DNA of 64,000 nt from Nothopassalora personata (Eukaryota; Ascomycota; Dothideomycetes; Mycosphaerellales; Mycosphaerellaceae): the NCBI GenBank assembly GCA_033816765.1, contig CM066290.1, positions 2,294,001-2,358,000 of the forward strand, given 5' to 3'. Positions 20,946 through 34,122 of the stretch are shown here, in pieces (positions within the stretch are counted from its first letter, which is position 1; every line of letters begins with the position of its first letter). The notes under the pieces are model-generated. The model made no database searches. It saw nothing but the letters and a program-made list of their open reading frames with translations, and was not told the DNA's origin. The position numbers and the translations under genes were made by a program.

Positions 20946-23900
20946 ACGAGGAACTAGTAAACTCGAGAGTAGCGTCGGACTACTAGGAGACACCGACTAT
21001 ACTCGAGGAGTAGAGGAGAGAGTTAGTAACGGAAGTAACATACCTCTCCTAGACCCCTTATAAGGACGAGGAGGATACTACGGGCAACTAATAGAAGCTA
21101 CACTATTTAGGTTATAGAACCGGCTATAACAGTTTAAAAGAACATACTAATTTAACACGATCTAGATAAAAGACACCTCGGGAAGTTACTAGACGACCGA
21201 AACTGTAGAAATAAAGACGGTCGAATAAGCAAAACAAGAAATCCTAGAAAAGCTAGAATAAGACCTCTCGGACATCGAGATAAACGAGGTACTTGCGAAT
21301 GATCCCTAGGAATGCCTCTCGTTATTACGAGACTAGCTCTAAAGGGTAACCGAAAGGGTTAGTAAATTGTTACTAGTAATAAAAGACAAAGTACTAGAAC
21401 ACTTCCTCTAGACTACCTACGGAGAACTCGCCTCTAATTATATGCATATTGTAGTACAACTCGATAGGCTTAGAGAATTCCACTAATAGGAAAAACGAGA
21501 ATTTAGTATAATAGTAAGAAGAGTTGACTACGAGATCGATCGCGATACTCGAAATGGTTACGGAGCCCTTCATTAGCGTTTCTATTACTAAGACTCGTAC
21601 TAAACCTATTACTCCGCTAAGGAAGGCGTAGGGTATTTCCTATAGCAACTACGAGGAACCCTAGGAGCGATATATAGGTAGAATGCCACGCTCCGAGAAG
21701 TAGACATCGACAAATCCTACTTCGATAACGATAGAAGCGATAAAGAGAACTAGGACCTAGGATAGAATAGATCGTAGTTACCGGAACTATAGGAAGAAAG
21801 TTAAGAAACTACCGGGCTAGATACTATCGAAGAAAACTAGGATCTAGAAGAATTAAGCGAAGAGGATTCCTCTAAAGGAGAAGAGAGCGACACTAACGAC
21901 GATAACGAACGACTAACCTTTACGATCGATGTACCTAAGAAACTATATAACATAATCGTATACCTATAGAGAAGGCACGAAGAATTCCTACCTAAAATAG
22001 ACGGACGACGAATGCTATACTCTATTAAGTTCGACAAAATACTCGACACCCTACGAGGTATAGCCTAGGGATACCTACTTATAGAGACGACCGAAAACCT
22101 AGCAACCGCTGTTATAGAACGACTACCGATAGGAAGCCGAATAATAGGTACCGGATACCTTACGCCGTTAGGAACATTTATATCGAATAAATTACGTAAC
22201 GTAGTGTAACACGTACGCGCACTCTACTTAGAAACGTAGAAGATCTAGGAGCGTTACCGAAGATAGGTGTAGACATAGAAAGGCTCGCGCTAGGTTTAGG
22301 CGGAGGCCTCGAGATACGAAGCACGACGTTCTATATACGAATAGGGAAAAGGATCGACTCCTTAGGAATAAGCGACTAAAAGGAGTTATGTAACACATAA
22401 TAAGCTTAAGCATTAATAGTAGTCTTCCGAATAATAGCAATCGTTAATAGTTATAGGACTAGGGTTATAATTAACTCCGGAGCGAGCGGGAATTTTACCT
22501 CCGAAGCATTTATTAGGACTAAAGGGATCGTAACCTAATATAAGAACGAAGGGTATAAATTAATCGCGGTAGACGGATTATCCTTACCTAGCGTAGAACG
22601 AGAGACGATACCGTTACCACTAGCAATCTAACGGTACTACGAGGAGATTGTCTTAGATGTTACTAACATAGCTAGTTATAAGATCGTACTAGGCATACCT
22701 TAGTTAAGAAAGCACAATCTAGCTATCGACTAGAGAAAAGGAGTACTTATATTCGAGCAATGCGATTGCGTTATCGACATTAATCCTACGTAGCGGTAGC
22801 GTTCGCTAGTAGATAAGGCAAAGAGACAGCTTAACCGAATAGAGCTTACGCCGATAAGAAGGATAGAAGAACTACCTTCGACCGGGATAGACACTAGTGT
22901 AGGGCCGCCGGGTTATAAGGTTACTAGAAGTAATAGACTTAACGCACTATCGAAGGATACTAACATTTCGGAGTTAACTATCCCTAAGGAGTACCTTAAG
23001 TAGAAGAGGCTCTTTAAAGAGGAAAAGGGCATAGACGCCTTACCTAATTACTAACTATAGGACTATAAGATAAACATTTAGCTAGGGAAAGAGCCTCTAT
23101 AGGGACCCCTATATTAAATGTCCGAAAAAGAGCTAATAACCCTACGAGAATAGCTAAAGGAGAACCTAGCGAAAGGACGAATACGAAAATCGACCTTAAG
23201 CGTAGCATCTCTATGTATGTTTATTCTAAAAGCAAACGGGAAATTACAACTCGTATAAGACTACCGAAAGTTAAACGAGATTACTATTAAGAACCGATAT
23301 CTACTACCGAACATCGAAGAAGTATAGGATAGATTAACCGGATTAGACTAGTACACGAAGATCGATTTATAAGACGCCTTCTATACTATCCGTATAGCGG
23401 AAGGAGAAGAACAGAAAACCGCATTTAGGACTCAATACGGACTATACGAGTACTTAGTCATGCCTTTTAGATTAACTAATGCACTAGCCGCATTCCAAGA
23501 CCTAATTAACGAGACACTAAGAGACCTACTAGACGTATGTGTTATTACCTATGTCGACGATATCCTTATCTATACGAAAGGGACACTCTAGCAGTATATA
23601 CGACAGGTCTAGGACGTACTCGAACGGCTATCTAAAACAGGTTTCCGGACGGTACTAAAGAAATGCGAGTTCTATAAGAGAGAAGTTAAATTCTTAGGAT
23701 TTATTATTAGTACGACTGGAATCTAGATCGACCTAGCTAAGACACAGTCTATTAGAGAATGGCTAGAGCTAACATACGTTAAGGACGTACAATCATTCCT
23801 TAGCCTAGCTAACTATAACCGGAAGTTTATTAAAGACTATTTAAAGATATTAATACCTATAACAATGCTTACGAGGAAAGATGTTAAGTGGATATAGGGC

Positions 23901-25745
23901 AGCGCATAGCGACTAGTATTCGAACGACTAAAGGAACAATGCGCCTTAGTACTAACGCTTCGATTATTCGACGGTACGAAGGAAGTCTAAATCGAGACGG
24001 ACGCATCGGATATAGCTATCGGAGCATGTCTTACCTAGGAGTATAATAGGAAACGACACCTAGTAGCTTACTACTTAAGGAAACTATTACCCGCGGAATA
24101 GAACTACGACATCTATAATAAGGAACTTCTCGCTATTGTTACTATAATGTAGTACTAGAGAATATATACGGAAGGAGCACCTAAACTAACGATTCTTTCT
24201 AATTATAAGAATCTCACTTACTTCACTACGACTAAATAGCTAACGAGAAGACAGTACCCGCTAGTCGGAACTGCTCGGTTAGTATAAGTTCGAAATCCGC
24301 TATATACCCGGTAAAGACAATAGTAGGGCCGACGCACTAAGCCGAAGAAGCGACTACATAGAAGGAAAAGAACTAGTATAGTAACAAGTACTTAAGGCAA
24401 ATCCTAATAGGAGCCTTAGTGCTAACATAAAGGAGTTTAATAACATATTACGTGTCCTTTAAGACATAGAAGAACAATTCCTAATAGTATAGGGGAAATA
24501 CTAGGTACCGAAGGACCGAGAAGAAGAGTATATACGACAACATTACGACGGACTAACCTACGGGCACCCCGGAACATCTAAGACAGTAGAACTTATTTAA
24601 AGGAGCTTCGTATTCCCGCAGTTACGATAGAAAGTACTGCGATATATTAAACGATGCAAACACTATTAGAAAAACAAAGCCGTAAGACATGTAAAATACG
24701 GCAAGATACAATTCCGGACACTACTAATAAACCTATAGGACGAAGTTACGATAGACTTCATTACTAAGTTACTAACATCCTAGGATTAAACTATAGGACA
24801 ATAATATAACATAATATTAGTTATAGTAGACCGACTTATAAAATACGCACACTTTATTCCTACATCTAAAACGTACAATGTAGAGCAACTCGGACACCTC
24901 GTACTTGATCGACTCGTACGATACTATAGATTCCTAAAGGTCTTTATTATAGATAGAGACAAGCTATTTACATCTAACTACTAGAAAACATTAGTTTCTA
25001 CGATCGGAATTAAATATAAGCTGTCTACTGCCTACTATCCGTAAACTAATAGGCAAATAGAAAGAATAAATTAAACCTTAGAACAATATCTACGACACCT
25101 TATTAACTATGCATAGGACAATTGGGTTATACTCCTACCTATAGCATAGTTAGTACTAGACAACCACAAGTCCGAAACAACGGGCGAAACACATTTCTTC
25201 GTAAACTACGGTAAGCATCCGAACCTGTTTAGCGAAGAAGGATTACATCTATAAGCTAAAAGGGTAATCGTAACTATAGAGGCGATAAAAACCATCCACG
25301 AAAACTTAACACGAAGGGTTAAGAGTAACTAAGATAAAATTGCGACGCTATATAACAAGAAACGACAAATGGCACCTCGGCTTAAGAAGGGGGATAAGGT
25401 CTATCTCCTTATAAAGAATCTTAAAACAAGAAGAAAGACTAAAAAACTAGACTAGGTAAAAGTCGGACTATTTCTCGTTAAAGAAGCACGAGGACCCGTT
25501 AACTACCGACTACGGCTACCTAAGGACGCAAAAATCCACCTAGTGTTCTATGTTTCGCTATTAGAACCTACGTACGTAGAAATACCTTACTAGGAAAGCT
25601 TCTATTTCGAACCGGAAGCAGAAAACGAATTCGAAGTCGAACGAATCCTAGATAAGAAGGGTTAGCGATACCTTGTTAAATAGAAAGGATACTACGAATT
25701 AGAGAATACCTAGGAACTAGAAGAAAACCTACGAAATTGTTAATA
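20946..25745 (+). pseudogene. Element B pol with intact RT active-site box
   Basis: Protease to chromodomain in order. RT keeps an unmutated Tyr-Val-Asp-Asp at 23550-23561. RNase H follows (about 23960-24360), then integrase (about 24500-25400). The last part (about 25620-25745) holds a chromodomain reading EFEVERILDKKGQRYLVK, then a Lys-Gly-Tyr-Tyr core. TAG stops sit at Trp/Gln sites throughout, so no enzyme can be made. It gives the clearest surviving view of this family's pol in the window. Confidence 0.85.
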
Positions 25746-25799
25746 AAAAATCTAAGAATTTAAAGAAAAATAACACCTATAACGGGCTACCTAGTAGAA

Positions 25800-26275
25800 C
25801 TAGAAGGGATAGAGAAGTCGATCGCGTTGTTAATAAAGTCGATTGAGGACTATATAGTAGGAGAAAGGCTAATAGTCGCATCGGCAGTAGGACAATCGAC
25901 GTCCTTAATCTCTCTAGAGGCCTCTATTTCGGCCTCTAGACACTGCGCCTTCTTACGCGCGCGCTCCTCCGCTTAGCGAAGTATTGCCTTGTCCCGCATT
26001 AACCGTGCTAAGATCTCCGTAAGCTCCTCCTTATCCTTTTCGACCTTTTTCCGGTACTCCTCCCGGGTCTTATTAAGAGACTCCTAGGATAGGTTTACAT
26101 ACTTACGCCCGCGACGAACACACTCCGAGTACCGAAGCCGAAAGTTGCCTTCTATAGTAACATAGGATAAACCGTTAAAGAAGTAATAGTTACACGCGAA
26201 ATTTACTAGACGACCGTGTTCGTTAATTTCCTTAGCGAGCCGGAGACGGTTTTTAGAAGAAGAAGAAGAAGACAT
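25800..26275 (-). pseudogene. Antisense zinc-cluster gene of element B
   Basis: The ATG at 26273-26275 starts Met plus six Ser, then 57 further codons before a TAG at an expected Trp. The frame continues through a Lys/Glu/Arg/Leu-rich coiled-coil-like part to about 25800. Metal-ligand positions are 28, 31, 38, 49, 52 and 59, reading Cys, Tyr, Tyr, Tyr, Cys, Tyr. Taking Tyr as RIP-mutated Cys gives CX2CX6CX10CX2CX6C, again a Zn(II)2Cys6 pattern. It lies between pol and the hairpin/purine tract, as in element C. It has lost function here. Confidence 0.75.
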
Positions 26276-26352
26276 CGTTATAGGCCGCGAAGAGGGGACA
26301 TTATGTTATCTTATATAAGCTTCGGGACGAAGCTAGGCTAGAAGGGGGATAG

Positions 26353-26807
26353 TGTTACGGTTCGGATTAAGCTACGACGGCACGCCTAACTATTAGCTAT
26401 AGAGATCACGTGCGCCGCATAACGGCACGCCTAACTATTAGCTATAGAGATTACGTGCGCCGCACGAGATTACTCGCTCACTAGCGACTTAGTAATTCGA
26501 GATTACTCGCTCACTAGCGACTTAGTTATTCGAGATTACTCACTTACTAGCGATTAAGTAATTAAGACTAAGACTAGTAATGTCTCCTTTATATTTAGGA
26601 ACGCTAAAAACCCTTATAGTTTAGAAGCGTTCAACTTACTGTTCAATCTTACTGTTTAGAATACAACCTTACCTAACCGCTGCCTCGCTACTGCTTTATA
26701 CTACTCTCCCTCCTACTCCTACTCGACGAGAACAAATCTCGATCGAACGAAGGTCACCTAACTTGTTAGTTAACTTAGTAAGATTATAGGTTTAACTAAA
26801 CCTAACA
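26353..26807 (+). repeat. 3' LTR of element B
   Basis: 455 bp, the same length and repeat arrays as 19519-19973. It ends cctaaca followed by the attat target duplication. Purine tract gaagggggatag lies immediately before it. Confidence 0.92.
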
Positions 26808-26812
26808 ATTAT

Positions 26813-27032
26813 CTCCGTATCTATATTACCTATTAGCTCTTTATAATCTTCTTCTATAAGAGCGCCTATCATTTACTATTATAATATATAGATATAGGAC
26901 TACTTAGTAGGATACGTATATGCGTTAACGCGCCTAATGCGTTACTATTATTATTATCCGAGTTATCTACGCTCGTATTAGTTAATAGATTCTTAGTAGA
27001 TTTAACCTAGTCCCTTAAAGTTATAGGGATTG
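26813..27032 (-). mobile_element. Piece of old copia element G' between B and F
   Basis: This 220-bp piece aligns by eye with the minus-oriented copia G copy near 38960-39165: both carry a 'cttc(c/t)tctataag' block and a 'gatttaacctagtc' block in the same order. The piece 50454-50516 continues the same alignment (near 39165-39230), and 54005 onward continues it further. So F and the Mutator-like element are insertions within one copia relative. Heavily RIP-mutated. Confidence 0.6.
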
Positions 27033-27414
27033 TGTTAGGTTTAGTATAACCTGTAATCTTACTAAGTTAACTAACGAGTTAGGTGACCTTCGTTTAATTG
27101 AGATTTATTCTTGTCGAGTAGGAGTAGGAGGGAGAGTAGTGTAAAGCAGTAGCGAGGCAGCGGTTAGGTGAGGCTATATTCTAAACAGTAAGATTAAATA
27201 GTAAGTTAAACGCCTCGAAGCTATAAGGGTTTCTTAGCGTTCCTAAATATAAAGGAGACTCTTAGTCTATAACTTCTCGAATTACTAAGTTACTAGTAAG
27301 CGAGCGATTTTGAATTACTAAGTTACTAGTAAGCGAGTAATCTCGTACGGCGTATATAATCCGTTTTGCCTAACGACTACGTCTACCGTTATAGCTTCTA
27401 TCCAATCCGTAACA
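27033..27414 (-). repeat. 3' LTR of element F
   Basis: 382 bp in reverse orientation (tgttaggt...ccgtaaca). It is B-like in its 3' half but has its own 5' part. Immediately to the right is the complement of the purine tract (ctatcccccttc). Confidence 0.88.
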
Positions 27415-27492
27415 CTATCCCCCTTCCGGCCTAGCTTTATCCCGAAGCTTATATAAGATAATATAATAGCCCCTTATCGTAGGCTAGTAATA

Positions 27493-27939
27493 ATGTCTTC
27501 TTCTTCTTCTAAAAATCGTCTTCTGCTAGTAAAGGAAATTAACGAACACGGCCGCCTAGTAGATCTTACCTACGATTATTATTTCTTTAACGGCCTTTCC
27601 TATATCGCTATAGAGGGAAATTTTCGTCTTCGGTACTCGGAGTACGTTCGTTACGGGCGGAAGTGTATAAATCTATCCTAGGAGTCTCTTAATAAGACTT
27701 ACGAGGAATATAGAAAGAAGACCGAAAAGGACGAGAAGGATCTTACGGAAGTCCTAGCGCGGCTAATACGGGATAAGGCTATACTTTACTAAGCGGAGGA
27801 GCGTACGCGTAAGAAGGCGCTTTACTTAGAGGCCGAAATAGAGGCTTCTAGTAAGATTGAGGATGTTAATTATCCTACCGCAGATATAACCGTTAGTATA
27901 ACTATCTCCTATAGTATAGTCCTCGATCGACTTTATTAA
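27493..27939 (+). pseudogene. Antisense zinc-cluster gene of element F
   Basis: The plus-strand frame begins Met plus five Ser and reads to a TAA at 27937-27939 (149 codons including the stop), interrupted by TAG at an expected Trp after residue 62. Ligand positions 27, 30, 37, 48, 51 and 58 read Tyr, Tyr, Tyr, Tyr, Tyr, Cys: the same CX2CX6CX10CX2CX6C layout as in B, with five of six ligands changed in the RIP direction. A coiled-coil-like part follows (EEYRKKTEKDEKDLTEVLAR). Because F is in minus orientation this gene is again antisense to pol. Confidence 0.75.
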
Positions 27940-27959
27940 TAATATAATCGACTTTTCCG

Positions 27960-28879
27960 TTCCCTCTAGTTCTACTAGGTAGCTACGTAAGTCCTATATC
28001 TTAGAAATTACTAGATTTTCTACTAATAGTTTCGTAGGTTTCTTTCTAGTTCCTAGGTATTTTCTAACTTGTTATATCCTCTCTATTTAATAAGGTATCG
28101 CTAACCTCTCTTATCTAGGATCTTTTTAACTTCGAATTCGTTTTCTACTTCCGGCTTAAAATAGAAGCTTTCTTAATAAGGTGTTCTAGCGTCCGCGGGT
28201 TCTAACTTAGGGATATAGAAGACTAGGTAGATTTTAGCATCGGGCAGTAGTCGTAGGCGGTAGTTAACTAGTTCTATAACTTTATCGATAAAAAATAGTC
28301 CGACCTTAATATAATCTAGTTTCTTAGTCTATCTTCTTATTCTTAAGTTTTTCGTAAGGAGATAGACCTTATCCCCCTCTTTAAGTAGAGGTGCTATTTT
28401 TCTACTATCTTGTTGTTACTAAGACAGCTTTTATTATGTATCTTCGATCGCCTTACGTGTTTCTTTACATACTTCCTTAAGAGTCTCCGTCGTTACGATT
28501 ACTCTTTTAGCTTATAGGTAGGATCTAGGTGTTTCGAATAGGTTATGATCTTTTCTAAAGTTTACGTAGAATAGCGTTATTGAAGTTGTCTCCGATTTGT
28601 AGTTATTTAGTGCAATCTGTGCTATTAGCAATAGTAAAACCTAGTTGTCTTACGTATAGTTAATGTAGTGCCGTAGGTATTATTCTAGCGTTTAGTTTAC
28701 TCTTTCCGTTTATCTATCGGTTTCTAGATAATATGCTATAGATAGCTTATGCTTAATTCCGATCGTTCCTATAAGTGTTTTCTAGTAATTCGATATAAAT
28801 AATTTGTCTCTATCGGTAATAAAAACTTCTAGGAATCCGTAGTACCGATTAGCCTATCTAGTACGAGGTATCCGAGCTG
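27960..28879 (-). pseudogene. Element F pol 3' end: integrase C-terminal part and chromodomain
   Basis: On the minus strand this reads the end of integrase and a chromodomain close to that of B (NEFEVKKILDK, then GQRYLIK near 28090-28140). Similarity to the mirrored A sequence is about 95% next to 28880 and falls sharply beyond about 28330, where F and A are simply different families. This is the only part of F's own pol left. Confidence 0.75.
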
Positions 28880-31800
28880 CTCTATAGTATATGTTTCTAA
28901 TATAGGAATAAAGTGTACGTATTTTATAAGCCTATCGACTATAACGAGTATTATGTCGTACGTTTAGCCTATAACCTAATCGTTCGAAGATAGGAGCTTT
29001 CTAATAAAGTCTATCGTAACTTCGTCCTATAGTTTCGTTAGTAGTGTCCTAAACTATAGGTGACCGTACTTAGCGTATTAAGCAGCTTTGTTTTATTAGT
29101 AGTATACGCATCGTTTAATATAGCGTAACACTTTCTATCTTATTTATAGGAATAAGAAGCTACGTTATATAAGGTCTATTGTTTTTATCGTTCTAGGATA
29201 TCCGTATATCGGCTCGTCGTAATATTAACGTATACACTCTTCTTCTCGTTTCTTCGGTACTTAGTATTTCCCTTACGATATAGGGAATTGCTCTTCCTTA
29301 TCGCTTAGAATTCGTACGATGTTATTAAATTCCTTTATATTATTACTAAGACTTCCGTCGGGGTTTGTCTTAAGTATTTTATGTTGTACTAGTTCTTTTC
29401 CTTCTATATAGTCGCCTCTCCGGCTAAGCGTATCCGCGCGTCCGTTCTCTCTTCCTAGAGTATATTTAATCTCGAACTTGTATTGTCCTAGAAGCTCCGA
29501 CTAGCGGGCTTGCCTTCGGGTTAGTTCCTTCGTCGTTATAAAGTACGTAAGATTCTTATAGTTAGAAAGAATCGTTAACTTTAGTAGGCCCTCGACGTAT
29601 ACTCTCTAATATTATATAGTAGTAATAATAGCTAGAAGCTCTTTATTATAGATATTATAGTTCTATTCCGCTATAGTTATTTTTCGGGAGTAATAGGCTA
29701 CTAGGTGTCTTTTCCCGTCGTGTGTCTATATTAGATATACGCCTATTGCTATATTAGACGCGTCGGTCTCGATATAGACTTCCTTACTACTATCGAATAG
29801 TTAAAGCGTAGGGGCTAATGCGTATTATTCCTTAAGTTGTCTAAACGTATCGGCTTGTTCTCTTCCCTATTTCTAGCTAACGTCTTTCCTCGTAAGTATT
29901 GTTATTAGTACTACTATCTTTAAATAGTCCTTAATGAATTTCCGGTTATAGTTTGCTAGTCTAAGGAATGATTATACTTTCTTAACTGTCTTAGGTTCTA
30001 GCTATTCTCTAATTAATTATATCTTTATAGGGTCGATAGATATTCCTATAGTACTAATAATAAAGCCTAAGAACTTAACTTCTTTCTTATAGAATTCGCA
30101 TTTCTCGGGTGCCGTTTTAAAGCCTACTCGCGTAAGCCGTTTAAATACGTCCTAGACTTATCTTATATACTCCTATAGGGACCCTTTCGTATAGACTAGT
30201 ATATCGTCTATATAGGTAATAACGTATACGTTAAGTAGGTCTCTAAGTATCTCGTTAATAAGGTCCTAGTAGGATACCGGTATATTAGTTAATCCTATTA
30301 GTATAACTAAGATTTTATAGAGTCCGTATCTTATCCTAAAAGTGGTTTTCTATTCTTCTCCTTCTACTATTCGTATAGTATAGAAGACATCTCGTAGGTT
30401 AATCTTCGTATACTAGTCTAATCCGGTTAATCTATCTTATGCTTCTTCGATGTTAGGTAGCGGGTATCGGTTTTTAATTGTAATCTCGTTTAATTTCCTA
30501 TAGTCTTATACGAGTCGTAACTTCGCGTTTACTTTTAGAACGAATATATATAGAGTTCCTATACTTAAGGTAGATCTTCTTATCTATCCCTTAGCTAGCT
30601 TCTCCTTTAGCTATTCTCGTAGCTCTTTCTTAGACATTTAATATAGGGGTCCCTATAGAGGCTCTTTCCCTAGCTAAATGTTTATCTTATAATCCTATAG
30701 GCGGTACTTAGGTAAGGTAGTTTTACCTCTCTCCTCTTTAAAGAGTCGTAACTACTTACGATACTCTTTAGAAATACTTAACTCTAATATATTAGTATTC
30801 TTCGATAGTATATTACTTCTATTACTACTAGTAACCTCGTAATCCGGCGGCCCTACGCTAGTACCTATCCTAGTCGAAGGTAGTTCTCCTATCCTTCTAG
30901 TCGGCGTAAGCTATATCCTATTTAGCTATCTCTTTACCTTATCTACTAGTAAACGCTACCGCTACGTAGGATTAATGCTAATAATATAATTGTATTACTC
31001 GAATATAAGTACTTCTCTTCTCTAGTCGATAGCTAGATTATACTTTCTTAACTAAGGTATACCTAGTATAATGTTATAACTAGCTATATTAGTAATATCT
31101 AAGATAATCTCCTTATAGTACTATTAGATTACTAGTAGTAATAGTATCGTCTCTCGTTCTACGCTAGGTAAGGATAATCCGTCTACCGCGATTAGTTTAT
31201 ACCCTTCTTCTTTCTTTCGGGTTACGATCCCTCTAGTCCTTATAAATATTTCGGAGGTAAAATTCCCGCTTACTCCGGAATTAATTATAACCCTAGTCCT
31301 ATAACTATGAACGATTACTTATGTTCGGAAGACTATTATTAATGCTTAAGCTCGTTATATGTTATATAACTCCCTTTAGTTGCTTATTCCTAAGGAGTCG
31401 ATCCTTTTCCCGACTATTAGGTAGAATATTATATTTTATACTATAAGGCTTCGGCCTAAACCTGTAGTAAAGCGCTTAGTTTCTATACATTTTCTCGGTT
31501 ACGTTCCTAGATCTTTTATGTTTCTAAGTAGAGCGCGCGTACGTATTATACTATATTACGTAATTCGTTTAATACGAATGTTCCTAATAGTATAAGGTAT
31601 CCGGTACCTATTACTCTACTTCCTAGAGGCGGTCGTTCGGTAACTACTATCGCGAGATTCTCTATAATACTTATAAGTAGGTATATCTAAGCTATTACCC
31701 GTAGTATATTAAGGGTCTTATTAAACTCGTTTAGGTATAGTATTTATCGTCCCGATATTTTTAGTAGGAATTCTTTATATCTTCTCTATAGATAAACGAT

Positions 31801-33719
31801 TATATTATATAGCTTCTTAGGTATAGCGATCGTAAAGGTTAGTTATTTGTTATCGTTGTTAGTATCGCTCTCTTCTCCTTCGGGGGAAACCTCTTCGCTT
31901 AATTTATCTAGATCCTAATCCTCTTCGATAGTATCTAGCCCGGTAGTTTCTTAACTTTATTCCTATAGTTCCGGTAACTACGATCTATTCTATCCTAGGT
32001 CCTAGTTTTCCTTATCGCTTCTATCGTTATCGAAGTAGGACTTACCTATATCTACTTTCTAGAGCGTAGTATCTTATCTATATATTGCTCCTAGGATTCC
32101 TCGCGGTTACTAAGGCTAATACCCTACTCCTAATTTTACGGAGTAGTAAACCTAATACGAGTCTTAGTAATAGAAGCGCTAATAAAGGGCTCCGTAAATA
32201 TTTTAAGTATCGCGATTAATCTTATAATCGACTCTTCTAGTTATTGTTCTAAACGTTTTAAATCTCTTATCGTATTCGTCTATCCGGTTAGCGACGTTCT
32301 AGTATCGATTATTAAGTTAGTCTACGATAACTATAAGACTTTCCTTTATACCTACGTCTTCTACTAGCTTAAGGAGTATATTAATTTCGTAAATTGCTTA
32401 TTCTAGATACTCTATTATCCGCTAAAGGCGTAATCGTAGCTTCTTAGCCGTAATATTTAATAAATCGTTTTCTAGTTGCTTTAGAGATTCCTATTACGCG
32501 CGTATAATTAATTCTATACTATGTCTTTTAGAGATTATATCTAAACGTTAGATAATAATAAACTATTATAGTTAGTTCTATAGCCTAAATAGTATAACTT
32601 CTATTTACTACCTATAGTATCCTCCTCGTCTATATAAGGGGTCTAGAAGAGATATATCGCTTTCGTTACTAATTCTCTCCTCTAGTCCTCGAGTATAGTC
32701 GATATTACCCGGTAATTTAACGCTACTCTCGAGTTTACTAGTTCCTTGTTATATTATATTAAACTACTTACGGCGTACTATATTCTTCTTACCGTAGTAG
32801 TCCCTTACTATATAGCCTTCTTTACTATATATATAGTAGGTAATACTTCCTTTTAAACTCTTAGGCTTTAACTTGCCCCTATTCTTAATCTTACGATCCT
32901 TTTAGGTAACGTCGAGCTCTATTAGTTATAGTCTATAGTATAGCGTATAGTTCTTAGGCTTATTATCGTCGTAAATATTATTAAAGCCTCTATTATTTCG
33001 ATTATTGTAGCCTAGTATATATCCGGCCTTTCTAGATACCTTAGAGTTGTATCGTTGCTCTAGAGCTCTCTTGTAGAGTTTATCGTTAAGAACGATCGTA
33101 ACTTTAACTAAATCGCCTAAGTCTTTAATCTCCCTTCCGTCCCTTATTAACTTATCCTTTACTTACTCCTTTAGTCCTCTTTAGTATATAACTTAAAGTA
33201 CTTCGTCGTCCTAATCGGTAAGCTAGGCGTACTCCTAGAATTTAGTAGCGTAGTCGGTAGTAGATGTCTTCTATATTAAGTACTAAATAACGCGTACCGT
33301 AGTAGAGATCTCGTTCGAGACTCTAAAGACGCTCTTTATAGTATACTTAAGATAGTTATAAGACTTAAAGACTCCGTTACTATTGTCCTCCCCGTTACTA
33401 TCTAGGTATTTCCTAAGGAATAGTTTAACCTATACTCGTCCCCTTAAGAAGGTAGTAGTAAAGACAGGCTTATAGTTCTTAGTTATAGGATTAAACAGGA
33501 AGTATATATCTATATCTAATTAACCTAAGTTCGAACTTGTCTCGGTCGCTATAGTAGAACTCTAGCTTACTAACCTTAAGGGTGTCGTCGCCTATATAAG
33601 TAGCTAAGGCATTAATAGCATCGTTCGCGGTCTAAGGTCGTCGGGCTCTACTTACTTTACTAGGAGCGGGTGTTCCCCTATTACTCTATCGATCTCCTAT
33701 CGTAGAGGGCGTTTAAAGC
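28880..33719 (-). pseudogene. Left-arm copy of family-A gag-pol (integrase to gag start)
   Basis: Mirror of 43403-48416 without its 169-bp insertion. Read on the minus strand it holds gag (about 32700-33660), protease, RT, RNase H and integrase up to 28880, where it continues into F's own integrase in the same frame and direction. It is therefore a chimeric pol, A upstream and F downstream. All domains carry RIP stops. Confidence 0.85.
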
Positions 33720-34122
33720 TATTAGGTTTAGTATAACCTAATAATATTACAAGTTAAGAAGATAAGCTTAATCGGGTTTGTTCTCGGGCCGATAGGAAGT
33801 TAAGGGAGAGTAATAAAGTAGTAGCTATCTAATCTCGTAGAGACTAAGTAGTAGTAAGGTAGAGGTTAGGTTATAGTGTATTCTAAACAGTAATATTAAA
33901 TAGTGAGTTAAACGCCTCGAAGCTATAACGGTTTCTTAGCGTTGTTAAATATAAAGGAGATTCGTAGATCTCTATAATTAGTCTAATTAGTCTAAGTACG
34001 ATTAGTCTAATTAGTCTAAGCGTAAGTAGTCTAATCGCCCTAAGCCTAAGCGCTTAGGTAGGATTAGTTACGTATGTTCCTCTTTCTATAATTCTAGGGT
34101 CCTCGGGAATTATTCCGTAATA
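33720..34122 (-). repeat. Left-arm copy of the family-A 5' LTR
   Basis: 403 bp, the exact complement of 43000-43402 where compared. In the left arm it has no 3' partner of its own type, because the element ends in an F-type LTR at 27033-27414. Confidence 0.9.

Larger units (their letters stand above)
19519..26807 (+). mobile_element. Element B: Ty3/gypsy chromovirus with antisense gene
   Basis: 7289 bp with two 455-bp LTRs (19519-19973, 26353-26807) and target duplication attat at 19514-19518 and 26808-26812. It contains gag, pol with chromodomain, and an antisense zinc-cluster gene before the purine tract and 3' LTR. RIP is clear but lighter than in A or D: CACGTG and other CA/TG-containing words survive. 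It is related to F throughout and to A over most of pol. The right flank (26813 on) aligns with copia G', so B landed in or at the edge of that older element. Confidence 0.92.
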
